NCBI RefSeq assembly: GCF_003576475.1
Contig: NZ_QWGR01000001.1
Span: 434,001 to 498,000, forward strand
From: Maribellus luteus
GTDB lineage: Bacteria; Bacteroidota; Bacteroidia; Bacteroidales; Prolixibacteraceae
Length of the DNA stretch: 64,000 nt
Reading direction: 5' to 3'
Below are positions 52,501-60,442 of this stretch, piece by piece. Both the position numbers and the translations under genes were made by a program. The notes below the pieces were generated by a model, which saw only the letters and a program-made list of their open reading frames with translations, was not told the origin of the DNA and made no database searches. Each line of letters opens with the position of its first letter. The first letter of the stretch is position 1.

Positions 52501-54600
52501 TTACTGCTGACTCCCCGCCTGATTTAGTTCTTTTTTCTCTTCCGGATATTCAATCCTGACATGGTAGATATTCAACAGCTTCTGAAGCAAAACTTCTTTA
52601 ATGGTTGTAATGTCGCGGAAAGTCAGGTTGGAGTTGTCCAGTTGTTTGTCTTCTATTTTTTGGTCGATCATGCGGTCAATCAGCTCTTTTAGGTTGGCAT
52701 GTGTTTTTTCTTTCATGCTTCGCGAAGCAGCTTCAATTCCGTCAACCAGCATAACAACAGCCGCTTCTTTTGAACGGGGAAGGGGGCCCGGGTAGATAAA
52801 GTTCTTTTCGCTCACGTTTTCCTCCGGATGCTCTTCCTTGTGTTTCAGGTAGAAATATTTGGCTTTGGTTGTTCCGTGGTGCGTGGCGATAAACTCTACG
52901 ATTGGCGCCGGAAGTTTGTGTTTCTGTGCCATTTTAACGCCATTTCGGACATGGTCGATGATCACCTCCGCACTTTTTAAATGATCAAGCTGATCGTGAG
53001 GGTTCATTCCCATTGCCTGGTTTTCGATAAAATAGGTTGGTTTGGCAATTTTCCCGATGTCGTGATAAAGCGCTCCGGCCCTGACAAGGAAAGGGTTGCC
53101 GCCTATTTTTAAGATAACTTCTTCGGCCAGGTTGGCAATTTGCATCGAATGCTGAAAAGTTCCGGGGGCTTCTTCCGAAAGTTTGCGCAACAGAGGCTGA
53201 TTACTATCTGAAAGCTCGATCAGCGTCACATCCGAAACAAAGCCAAACATTTTTTCGAAGATGTAAATCAGGATATACACCAGCATAATAAGCACACTGC
53301 TGATGGCAAACCACTTGGTAATCGCATAATTAAAGAGTACAAATTCTCCTTCGTGGATAAGATTTAAAGCTGTAAAAACGATGGTGTAAGTGAGAAAAAC
53401 CCAGAGGGCAGCCAATACCAAATGTACACGGCGGTGCATTTTATTTAAACTGAAAACGGCCACAATACCGGCAGAAATCTGCAGAAGAATAAACTCGTAA
53501 TTATTGGGAGCATAAAACCCAATTAGCAGGGTGGAAATTACCAGCGTGAAAATGGCCGTTCGGGAATCGAAAAACGTTCGTACCACAATTGGCAAAATGG
53601 CAAAAGGTACCATGTAAATGTGCAGGTTGGGGAACGAATCAATGAAATTGGTGATCAATACCATCGAAGTTATCATAAGCAGGAGAAAAAGCAGTTTGTT
53701 CAGTTGCTCGATAATGTCTCGTCGGTAAATCAAAAGAAAAACAAAAATGAGCGCCAGCAGTGAAACCACCAGGAGGCTTTTGCCGATGGAAACCATGTAG
53801 CGGTTTACATTTTTACCGCGTTCTTTCTCGTAACTGGCTTTTAACGATTCCAGTGCCTGGAATTTTTCGCTGTCCACCACTTCTCCTTGCAGGATGATGC
53901 GTTCTCCTAAGCGAACCATGCCACGTGTCAGCGAAATATTCTGGGTTATTTCGTCTATTTCCTTTTGGGTGATTTCCGCATCGTAGCTCAGGTTAGAACT
54001 TATGTAATGTTCCAGGGGGTGGCTGTTTAACCAGCTAGATCTGGAATAACCGGTTTTTAGCTGATGCTTGAACTGGTTGATGGCGGCATAGGCTGATTTT
54101 TCAGAGAAAAGGGAAGCCGTGTCGATTCGCGTAACACTGGTGCCAATTCGTTTTCTGATGGCTGGTTTTCCTTTTATTTCGTTGTAGGTATCCAGCGAAA
54201 ACTGCAAAACTCCGGCATCGTAAATTTTTCGAAGTTCTTCGCAAAGCTTGCTGATAACCTGCTCTTGTTGTTGGGTGAGCGAGTCGTTCGACAAACTGAA
54301 ATCTTCTTTCAGCTTGTTTATATTGGCAGTGGCAACAGCAGTGTCGCAAACAAAATAGGGAAGTACGTTTTTTAGTTGTTCCTGTTTTTCATCTTCCAGC
54401 TCTTTGGCTGTTTTCAGAATGGCAAAATCAAAGGGGGCCACCAGATTTTCGTGTTTCCACGGAAAGCCTTTCTGGTATTCGTATTTGAACTTGGGTTCAC
54501 CTGGCAAAATAAAATAGAGAGCCGTTGCGGTGAGCACGAACATTAATACCTGGAGAATGACTTTTGTGTAGTTTTTGAGCCGGTGGTAAAATTTATTCAT
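52501..54600 (-). CDS. 7TM-HD phosphohydrolase (PgpH/YqfF type, c-di-AMP phosphodiesterase)
   Basis: 699 residues: one N-terminal membrane helix, an extracytoplasmic 7TMR-HDED domain (about 45-265), seven helices (about 275-475) and a cytoplasmic HD domain with HSMQIANLAEE (about 495), ALYHDIGKIAKP and IATHHGT, the metal-binding HD residues. PgpH of Listeria hydrolyses c-di-AMP with this layout; the substrate here is inferred. Monocistronic. Confidence 0.93.
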   Translation of the reverse strand: MNKFYHRLKNYTKVILQVLMFVLTATALYFILPGEPKFKYEYQKGFPWKHENLVAPFDFAILKTAKELEDEKQEQLKNVLPYFVCDTAVATANINKLKEDFSLSNDSLTQQQEQVISKLCEELRKIYDAGVLQFSLDTYNEIKGKPAIRKRIGTSVTRIDTASLFSEKSAYAAINQFKHQLKTGYSRSSWLNSHPLEHYISSNLSYDAEITQKEIDEITQNISLTRGMVRLGERIILQGEVVDSEKFQALESLKASYEKERGKNVNRYMVSIGKSLLVVSLLALIFVFLLIYRRDIIEQLNKLLFLLLMITSMVLITNFIDSFPNLHIYMVPFAILPIVVRTFFDSRTAIFTLVISTLLIGFYAPNNYEFILLQISAGIVAVFSLNKMHRRVHLVLAALWVFLTYTIVFTALNLIHEGEFVLFNYAITKWFAISSVLIMLVYILIYIFEKMFGFVSDVTLIELSDSNQPLLRKLSEEAPGTFQHSMQIANLAEEVILKIGGNPFLVRAGALYHDIGKIAKPTYFIENQAMGMNPHDQLDHLKSAEVIIDHVRNGVKMAQKHKLPAPIVEFIATHHGTTKAKYFYLKHKEEHPEENVSEKNFIYPGPLPRSKEAAVVMLVDGIEAASRSMKEKTHANLKELIDRMIDQKIEDKQLDNSNLTFRDITTIKEVLLQKLLNIYHVRIEYPEEKKELNQAGSQQ

Positions 54601-54787
54601 AATGATGCTTCACGGTAAAAAGTAGTTCAATTTATAATAATTGTTTGTACGGCGTTGTGTCCACCCCAAATTTAGTATGAAAAATGCATGATTTCATCAC
54701 AGGCAGTGCCCAATTTTTAATAGTTTTGTGCTGAAACTGGCGTGAATCCTTCACCATTTAATAGAAAACTGAAATTAAGCAACGCTG

Positions 54788-55588
54788 ATGACCCACGGAA
54801 TTTCTAATTTAAGCATTATCCCTGTAAGAAGGGAACCTTCAGAAAAGAGTGAAATGGTTACGCAGATCCTCTTTGGTGAACACTTTGAAATGCGGGAGCA
54901 AATGGTGGGATGGACCAACGTAAAACTGGCTTACGATGGCTACGAAGGATGGGTCGATACCAAAATGATTACGCCGATTAATGCCCGGACTCTGAGCAAA
55001 ATAGAGAACAGCGCTTCGGCCATAACTTCCGATATTATTACCATTGTTCCGGTAAACGACGAGCAAAACCTCATGTTGGTGGCCGGAAGTACGCTTCCCG
55101 TTTGGCGCCCATATCTGAAACAGTTTTCGGTTACACGTGATACCTACCTGGCTACTGGCGATGTTTTGTACGGAGACATAAAAGATCCGCGCGAAGTGGT
55201 GATTCAGCAGTCGCTGAAATATTTCAATGCTCCGTATTTGTGGGGAGGAAGAACACCTTTTGGGGTCGATTGCAGCGGATTAACACAGGTTATCTATAAA
55301 ATGATCGGTATTCAGTTACCCCGCGATGCCAGTGAGCAGGTGAAAATTGGAACGGCCCTGAGCTTTGTGGATGAAGCCGAACCGGGCGATTTAGCTTTCT
55401 TTGATGACGACGAAGGCAATATCGTGCACGTGGGAATTATCTGGAAACGCAATAAAATAATTCATGCTTCGGGGCAGGTTCGTATTGATAATGTCGATCA
55501 ATTTGGTATCTTCAACATCGATACGAAACGTTACACACACAAAATGCGTGTAATGAAAAAGATCATTAAGCAAAATGGAACGGATTGA
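54788..55588 (+). CDS. NlpC/P60 (C40) cysteine peptidase with SH3-like domains
   Basis: 266 residues without an obvious signal peptide. Bacterial SH3-like N-terminal part (about 5-60: LSIIPVRREPSEKSEMVTQ, FEMREQMVGWTNVKL, GWVDTKMI) and a second SH3-like stretch to 120, then the NlpC/P60 domain: YLWGGRTPFGVDCSGLTQVIYK (catalytic Cys near 162), GDLAFFDDDEGNIVHVGI (His near 218), and ASGQVRID (third polar residue). Cleaves gamma-D-Glu-diaminopimelate bonds in cell-wall peptides, probably recycling in the cytosol. Its 3' end overlaps a 31-codon gene by 14 bases. Confidence 0.92.
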   Translation: MTHGISNLSIIPVRREPSEKSEMVTQILFGEHFEMREQMVGWTNVKLAYDGYEGWVDTKMITPINARTLSKIENSASAITSDIITIVPVNDEQNLMLVAGSTLPVWRPYLKQFSVTRDTYLATGDVLYGDIKDPREVVIQQSLKYFNAPYLWGGRTPFGVDCSGLTQVIYKMIGIQLPRDASEQVKIGTALSFVDEAEPGDLAFFDDDEGNIVHVGIIWKRNKIIHASGQVRIDNVDQFGIFNIDTKRYTHKMRVMKKIIKQNGTD

Positions 55589-55670
55589 ATTTTTAATTTA
55601 CCTGGCGATTTTTGTGGCGGTTGTGTTTCTGATTTTAAGGTATTGGAAAACCGGCCGGAAAGATGATTAA
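55575..55670 (+). CDS. 31-residue single-pass membrane peptide
   Basis: ATG 55575 to TAA 55668-55670, MERIEFLIYLAIFVAVVFLI then RYWKTGRKDD: a helix of about 18 hydrophobic residues followed by a basic tail, so N-out/C-in topology. It overlaps the end of the NlpC/P60 gene by 14 bases in another frame, suggesting translational coupling. No family recognised. Alternatively a chance ORF, but composition and placement are those of a small membrane protein. Confidence 0.5.
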   Translation: MERIEFLIYLAIFVAVVFLILRYWKTGRKDD

Positions 55671-55711
55671 CCCGTATTTGCAGTCTTTCTCATTCAAAAA
55701 TTACACTAAAA

Positions 55712-56134
55712 ATGTATTCCTATCCATATCCTCGTGCTGCTTTAACGGTAGATGCCATTGTGTTTGTAAAGCAAAACAACAATACCTCGGTGCTTTTGAT
55801 CGAGCGGGGGAGAGAACCGTTCAAAAATAAATGGGCTTTGCCAGGTGGTTTTATTGATATGGCCGAAACCCTTGAACAGGCATGCATTCGGGAACTGGAA
55901 GAGGAAACCGGACTAAAAGTGGAAGCCATGCAGCAGTTCCGCACCTACGATGCCATTGACCGCGATCCGCGCCATCGCACCATTTCTGTAGTACATTCGG
56001 TTCAGCTGGATGAAAAAGTGCCTGTTATCGGCAACGACGATGCCAGCCGCGCAGAATGGTTCCCCATCAACGAACTTCCGGCGTTGGCTTTCGACCACGC
56101 TCAAATTCTGAAGGATTTCTTTTCAGCAAAGTAG
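55712..56134 (+). CDS. Nudix hydrolase
   Basis: 140 residues, one Nudix domain with the complete Nudix box: GGFIDMAETLEQACIREL followed by EEETGL, that is G-x5-E-x7-REL-x-EE-x-GL (about residues 45-68). The N-terminal VDAIVFVKQNNNTSVLLIERG and the later EWFPINELPALAFDHAQIL are those of ADP-ribose pyrophosphatase/ADPRase-type members. Cleaves a nucleoside diphosphate linked to another moiety. Follows the NlpC/P60 gene and small peptide by 41 bases. Confidence 0.92.
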   Translation: MYSYPYPRAALTVDAIVFVKQNNNTSVLLIERGREPFKNKWALPGGFIDMAETLEQACIRELEEETGLKVEAMQQFRTYDAIDRDPRHRTISVVHSVQLDEKVPVIGNDDASRAEWFPINELPALAFDHAQILKDFFSAK

Positions 56135-56143
56135 CTTTCCCTA

Positions 56144-57082
56144 TTAATGACTGTCGATCGAATGCAACATCAGGAAGGAGTGCATCAGTATTTTATGAAT
56201 CTCGCTTAAATATTCGTTCACCGCTTTTGTGCTGCCGGGCAGCGAGAAAACAAGCGTTTTGTCTTTCACCCCTGCTGTCGACCGGCTGAGTAATGCATTT
56301 GGTTTTTCTGCTCCGTATTTAAGGCGGATCATGTCCATAATTCCCGGAATCTCCAGGTCGATAAACGAAGAAATGACTTTTGGGGCAATGTCCCGGGGGC
56401 CAATTCCTGTACTCCCGGTGGTATAAATGATGTCAAAACCTTGTTCTAGCGCAGTTTGTAATTCACTTTCTAGCCGGTGGGGTTCATCGGGTATTACCGT
56501 TCTGTCGGTTTCGCATAAATATCCCAAACCATTGAACCAGTCCTTTGCCAGTTTTTCGATGAGGGGGCCACTTTTATCCTTGTAAATTCCTTCATAAGCG
56601 CGGTCGCTGAGGGTAATTACTTTTATATGGAAGGTTTTGGGGATATAGCTCAGTGTATCATTTTCCTGCAATTTCCCGGGTTGAATTACCCGGCAAAAAA
56701 TACCTTCGGTAGGCATCACACAATTTCCGGTAAGCTGAAAGATTTCGCAATTGGTACCGTGGCACTTTTTGCCGATTTGGGTGACTTCCAGAACAACATC
56801 CCCGGACACAAACCGGTCGAATGGTAAGGTTTTATGAACTTCAAAACCAAAGGTGGTGATGTTCTCGGCAAACTCGCCAAATTCGATTTTGCGACCCAGT
56901 TCGCTTTCAAAACGCTCAATGCTTTCGGCAGCCAAAAGACTCACCTGGCGGTGCCATTTCCCGGCGTGGGCATCTTCCTCAATTCCTTCCGGCGTTAATC
57001 GAATCTCTTTCCGGGGCGTTTTAATCGTTCCTTTTTGTTCCGATATATTCAATGATTTTACGATGCAAAATTTCTGGTCCAT
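56144..57082 (-). CDS. MOSC domain fused to MogA/MoaB-type molybdopterin protein
   Basis: 312 residues in two parts. Residues about 5-150 are a MOSC domain (SLLAAESIERFESELGRKIEFGEFAENITT, GKKCHGTNCEIFQLTGNCVMPTEGIFCRVI), which in related proteins delivers sulfur or cofactor. Residues about 155-312 are a MogA/MoaB domain (VITLSDRAYEGIYKDKSGP, TTGSTGIGPRDIAPK, LSRSTAGVKDKTLVFSLPGSTKAVNEYL), adenylylating molybdopterin before metal insertion. The fusion is typical of Bacteroidota. Last gene of the cofactor operon. Confidence 0.93.
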   Translation of the reverse strand: MDQKFCIVKSLNISEQKGTIKTPRKEIRLTPEGIEEDAHAGKWHRQVSLLAAESIERFESELGRKIEFGEFAENITTFGFEVHKTLPFDRFVSGDVVLEVTQIGKKCHGTNCEIFQLTGNCVMPTEGIFCRVIQPGKLQENDTLSYIPKTFHIKVITLSDRAYEGIYKDKSGPLIEKLAKDWFNGLGYLCETDRTVIPDEPHRLESELQTALEQGFDIIYTTGSTGIGPRDIAPKVISSFIDLEIPGIMDMIRLKYGAEKPNALLSRSTAGVKDKTLVFSLPGSTKAVNEYLSEIHKILMHSFLMLHSIDSH

Positions 57083-57120
57083 TTTGGTTTTTTATTCAGT
57101 AAAACGTTTTTGTTGAAAGA

Positions 57121-57573
57121 TTAGAGGTCTGTTTTTTCTTTTGAGTCGAGTTTTATATCGCTCAAAACCATTTGCTTGTCAACAGCCTTGCACATGTCGT
57201 AAATGGTAAGCAGGGCCACATTAACGGCGGTTAAAGCCTCCATCTCCACACCGGTTTGCCCGATACAGCGGGTGAGGCTTTTTACCTCCACACCGTTTTC
57301 TGTACCCCGGGTTTTAACCTCCACTTTGGTAAGTTGAAGCGGGTGGCACAGCGGAATCAATCGCGATGTTTCCTTGGCTGCCTGAATGCCCGCAATTTCT
57401 GCGATGGTTAGTACATCGCCTTTTTTTACCAGGTTTTCCTGAATGAGTTTTATCGTTTCGGGTTGAAGCCGGATGAAGCCCGATGCACAGGCTGTCCGAA
57501 CCTGCAAGGGTTTGTGTCCGACATCCACCATATTGGCTTTTCCTTCGTTGTTGATATGTGATAACTGGCTCAT
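57121..57573 (-). CDS. moaC: Cyclic pyranopterin monophosphate synthase
   Basis: 150 residues, cytosolic. Forms cPMP together with MoaA. Motifs: MVDVGHKPLQVRTACASGFI at the N-terminus, LIPLCHPLQLTKVEV with the substrate-binding His, GVEMEALTAVNVALLTIYDMCKAVDK. The moaA gene ends 4 bases upstream. Order moaA-moaC-mogA is typical of the operon. Confidence 0.95.
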   Translation of the reverse strand: MSQLSHINNEGKANMVDVGHKPLQVRTACASGFIRLQPETIKLIQENLVKKGDVLTIAEIAGIQAAKETSRLIPLCHPLQLTKVEVKTRGTENGVEVKSLTRCIGQTGVEMEALTAVNVALLTIYDMCKAVDKQMVLSDIKLDSKEKTDL

Positions 57574-57576
57574 ATT

Positions 57577-58377
57577 TTATCCTCCAATATTTGAAAAATC
57601 GTGTGTGGTGCTGCTCATCCCTTTTTCTGGTTTGAAATGAACGGCCTTGCGATAAGCTTCTTCAATTCCGAGTTCGCGGGTGCTGTACCTAAGGTCGGAA
57701 TGCAGGCAGGGGACAAGAAAACCATCTGCCGTAAGCCGCAAGCGGTTGCAAATGTTACAAACTCCGCCTTCGCCGCCATCTACGGCGTAAAATTCTCCGG
57801 TGCGCAGATCCATTTGCCGGATGAAACGTAACTTCAGGTTCCTGTTTTTGCAAAATTCCCTGACTGCCTGTTCGTCCTCTTCATTTTCTCCCGGAATGCG
57901 CACAAAGTTTATTTTTACCGGCAAAAGACCCGCTTCCAAAGCGGCTTCTATTCCTTTCAGAACATCGTCAAGATTTCCCAAGCGGGTTATCTTTTTGAAT
58001 TTTTCCGGGTCCAAGGTGTCCAAACTAATGTTGACACGCGTTAGTCCGGCTTCCTTTAATTGCTGGGCATATTTAGGAAGAAGAACACCATTTGTGGTCA
58101 TTCCGATCTCTTCAATTTCCGGAATCTCTGCCAGCATTTTTACCAGTTCCGGCAGATCCTTGCGAACGAGTGGTTCACCTCCGGTGAGGCGGATTTTCTT
58201 AATTCCAAGTTTCGTCCCAACTTTTACGATGTCAGCTATTTCCCGGAAGCTCAGAATTTCTTCATGCGGTTTCCACGGCACACCTTCAGCGGGCATGCAG
58301 TACTCGCAGCGAAAGTTACAGCGATCGGTAACCGAGATGCGCAAATAGGTTATATGGCGGTTAAAGCGGTCTAACAT
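57577..58377 (-). CDS. moaA: GTP 3',8-cyclase-type radical SAM enzyme, short form
   Basis: 266 residues versus about 330 in E. coli MoaA. N-terminal cluster Cys20, Cys24, Cys27 (DRCNFRCEYCMP), TGGEPLVRKDL SAM-binding block, then GEGGVCNICNRLRLTADGFLVPCL with the C-terminal cluster cysteines and a final NIGG double-glycine tail needed in MoaA. About 60 residues between RFIRQMD and the C-terminal cluster are missing, a compact form known in some anaerobes. Overlaps moeA by 17 bases and moaC follows after 4 bases. Start ATG 58377. Confidence 0.9.
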   Translation of the reverse strand: MLDRFNRHITYLRISVTDRCNFRCEYCMPAEGVPWKPHEEILSFREIADIVKVGTKLGIKKIRLTGGEPLVRKDLPELVKMLAEIPEIEEIGMTTNGVLLPKYAQQLKEAGLTRVNISLDTLDPEKFKKITRLGNLDDVLKGIEAALEAGLLPVKINFVRIPGENEEDEQAVREFCKNRNLKLRFIRQMDLRTGEFYAVDGGEGGVCNICNRLRLTADGFLVPCLHSDLRYSTRELGIEEAYRKAVHFKPEKGMSSTTHDFSNIGG

Positions 58378-59536
58378 AAACAGTTTCGCCTTTATTGATT
58401 GTGTCTACACCCAGTGGTATTTCCATTAAGGCAGTGGCCGAAATAAGTGCATTGATGTGTGCCGAACCATGAAAAGGTATTTCTTCAATTTTGCCATCGT
58501 TGCCGAAATAAACGGGTACAATGGCCAGACGGTCTGCTTTTTTGCGCCGATAGTCGAAATTCAATGTCGCCATAATCCGGGTGGGAGTGTATTTAGCCCC
58601 CATTAGTTGGTAAATGGCCGGTTTGGCAAGCAGTTCGAACTGCACCAGCGACGATACCGGGTTTCCGGAAAGACCGATGGCAAATTTGTTCCCTTTCTGC
58701 GAGAAAGTCATCGGGTTGCCGGGTTTGAACCCCGTGCGGTCCCAATATATTTTAAAGCCCTGTTCTTTTAATATCTCCGGAATAAAATCGAAATCGCCCA
58801 CCGACGCACCGCCTGTAAATATGACCATGTCGGAGTTTTCTAGAGCTTCGTTAAACTTATGTGTCAACAGGTCATAATCGTCTTTTAGTTGAAGATTCTC
58901 CGCCACTTCCAGGTTCATTTTTCGAAGCTGCGTAATTACCTGGCTCGAATTGCTGTTTCTGATTTGACCGGGTTCCGGTTTTTCATGCGGTTCCACCAAC
59001 TCACTGCCAGTGGCAATCACGGTTATTCTGGGACGCGCCGAAACTTTTACTTTGGCATACCCGGCACCTGCCAAAACAGCCATTTGCGGAACACTTATGA
59101 TTGTTCCTTCTTTTATCAGTACGTCTCCCTGTTGGTAATCTTCACCGGTATAACAGATGTTTCGGGCTGTTCGTAGGTTTATACAACGCACCGTTTTTTC
59201 AGCCACTTCTTCAGAATCTTCTACTTTAAAAACACAATCGCAACCATCCGGAACGGCAGCGCCTGTCATGATTTTTGAGCATTGGTTACGTCCAACCGTT
59301 TGGGTGGGCATCATTCCTGCATGAATTACTTCCAACACTTCCATTTCATTGCCAAGGTCTTCAAAGTGGCAGGCATAACCATCCATCGCCGATTTGTGAA
59401 AGGGAGGCATGTTCATATCTGCCAGCACATCTTCGCGCAGCACGCTGTTAAAGGCGTCCTGCAAGGCAACTTCTTCAGTTTCAAATACCTCCGGAAGTTG
59501 TTTTATCAGCGATAGTATTTCGTCGAACTTACTCAT
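58361..59536 (-). CDS. moeA: Molybdopterin molybdenumtransferase
   Basis: 391 residues, normal length. Inserts molybdate (or tungstate) into adenylylated molybdopterin. Visible: MPPFHKSAMDGYAC, GRNQCSKIMTGAAVPDGCD, TVIATGSELVEP, NSSQVI, VIFTGGASVGDFDFIPEIL, FAIGLSGNPVSSLVQFE. Overlaps moaA at its 3' end (17 bases) and the mobB-type gene at its 5' end (8 bases), so translation of all is coupled. Confidence 0.96.
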   Translation of the reverse strand: MSKFDEILSLIKQLPEVFETEEVALQDAFNSVLREDVLADMNMPPFHKSAMDGYACHFEDLGNEMEVLEVIHAGMMPTQTVGRNQCSKIMTGAAVPDGCDCVFKVEDSEEVAEKTVRCINLRTARNICYTGEDYQQGDVLIKEGTIISVPQMAVLAGAGYAKVKVSARPRITVIATGSELVEPHEKPEPGQIRNSNSSQVITQLRKMNLEVAENLQLKDDYDLLTHKFNEALENSDMVIFTGGASVGDFDFIPEILKEQGFKIYWDRTGFKPGNPMTFSQKGNKFAIGLSGNPVSSLVQFELLAKPAIYQLMGAKYTPTRIMATLNFDYRRKKADRLAIVPVYFGNDGKIEEIPFHGSAHINALISATALMEIPLGVDTINKGETVYVRPL

Positions 59537-60080
59537 GTTGTAGTCTAAACTCGTGGTTTGAAAATTCTATTTTATTTATGTCAAGGTCAAAATGCTTTCC
59601 GGAGTTGTGAACGTAAACCGGCTTGTAGCCGAGCAAATGCTTTTTTTGAATTTCCCTGTCATTCAAATTAACGAAAAGAAAAAGCCCCGGTTCCACGTAT
59701 TCATGCAATCCACCCGATTCACAAACAATAGCAGAGTCGGGAAAAAATGTCAGAAGCTGTTCCATCGATTCTCCCAGCGACTCCTTTTGGGTCATAACAA
59801 AAAGAACACGCTCTGCACCAGCCTGTCGCATCAGAGAGCTGTCTTTTTTAGTCAGTTGTTTTTCTTCCAGAATAATTAAACTGTCATTTTTAAAAAGAAC
59901 ATCCTTCTCGTCAATAGCATGAAAATGCGGTGTGATTTTTACTCCGCACACAGGTGTTTTCTGAGAAAGCTGTTTGATAATGCTGCAGGCAAGAAAAGTT
60001 TTTCCTACGTTACGTCCGTTGCCTGCAATCAGTAACAGGTGTGGTATCGAGATTTTATTATTGACAGAGGAAGTATTCAT
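59529..60080 (-). CDS. MobB-like P-loop protein (molybdopterin-guanine-dinucleotide biosynthesis)
   Basis: 183 residues from ATG 60080. P-loop GNGRNVGKT at about 20-28 near the N-terminus (IPHLLLIAGNGRNVGKTFLAC), as in MobB GTPases that assist addition of GMP to the cofactor; the remainder (VFLFKNDSLIILEE, ESGGLHEYVEPGLFLFVN) is variable. The reading frame is open upstream to 60275 but that part is the riboswitch, not protein. First gene of the cofactor operon; overlaps moeA by 8 bases. MobB assignment is by P-loop and context. Confidence 0.65.
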   Translation of the reverse strand: MNTSSVNNKISIPHLLLIAGNGRNVGKTFLACSIIKQLSQKTPVCGVKITPHFHAIDEKDVLFKNDSLIILEEKQLTKKDSSLMRQAGAERVLFVMTQKESLGESMEQLLTFFPDSAIVCESGGLHEYVEPGLFLFVNLNDREIQKKHLLGYKPVYVHNSGKHFDLDINKIEFSNHEFRLQHE

Positions 60081-60149
60081 TCGCTCCTTTTTATCAAAAT
60101 AAATTAAAAAAGTTGTGGAAAGCAAAGAGTTACACACCAATAGATGTGT

Positions 60150-60275
60150 GAAAGACTCGTCTCCTTTCCAATTTATTCCCATAACCCGGGAATACGGGAG
60201 GATGGCCTGTTTCCGGGACATCCCATCGGCCTTTTCGCCCTGACATGGTTTTAGGCGCAAAGGCTCGGAGATCAA
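60150..60275 (-). promoter_or_regulatory. Molybdenum/tungsten cofactor (Moco/Tuco) riboswitch
   Basis: Read on the minus strand, conserved blocks occur in order: CTCCGAGCCTTTGCGCCT, AGGGCGAA, GGAAACAGG, CCTCCCGTAT and TGGAAAGGAG. These match, block for block and in the right order, the Moco RNA of the E. coli moaA leader as I recall it (AGCCUCUGCACCU, AGGGCGAAGG, CCUCCCGUAU, GGAAAGG). A TTCCC/GGGAA hairpin sits between the last two blocks. It lies about 70 bases before the first gene of the moa/moe operon. A CACAC/GTGTG hairpin (60131-60150) follows. Confidence 0.85.
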
Positions 60276-60283
60276 TGATGTCG

Positions 60284-60291
60284 CAAATATA
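60284..60291 (-). promoter_or_regulatory. -7 box of the cofactor operon
   Basis: TATATTTG on the minus strand (CAAATATA as read at 60284-60291) matches TAnnTTTG; transcription would start near 60277, at the 5' end of the riboswitch. No -33 TTTG at ideal spacing. Confidence 0.6.
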
Positions 60292-60388
60292 ATAAAGAAT
60301 ATAGATAATTAGATATGTTGTTTGTCAGGTTGGCAAATGCTTGTCTTATAAATTTCCGCAAATGGATTATTGGGGCAAGACTGATAAA

Positions 60389-60424
60389 AAAGAACCACTC
60401 CAATGCAAGATCAGAGTGGTTCTT
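60389..60424 (-). terminator. Terminator of ccsBA
   Basis: AAAGAACCACTC (60389-60400) pairs perfectly with GAGTGGTTCTTT (60413-60424); on the minus strand the T run follows at 60383-60389. Located about 20 bases after the ccsBA stop. Confidence 0.9.
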
Positions 60425-60442
60425 TCATATATGTAAAAATTG

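Noticed and set aside
60081-60275. N-terminal extension of the MobB-like protein
   Set aside because: The extension is the riboswitch read as protein; the family N-terminus starts at ATG 60080.
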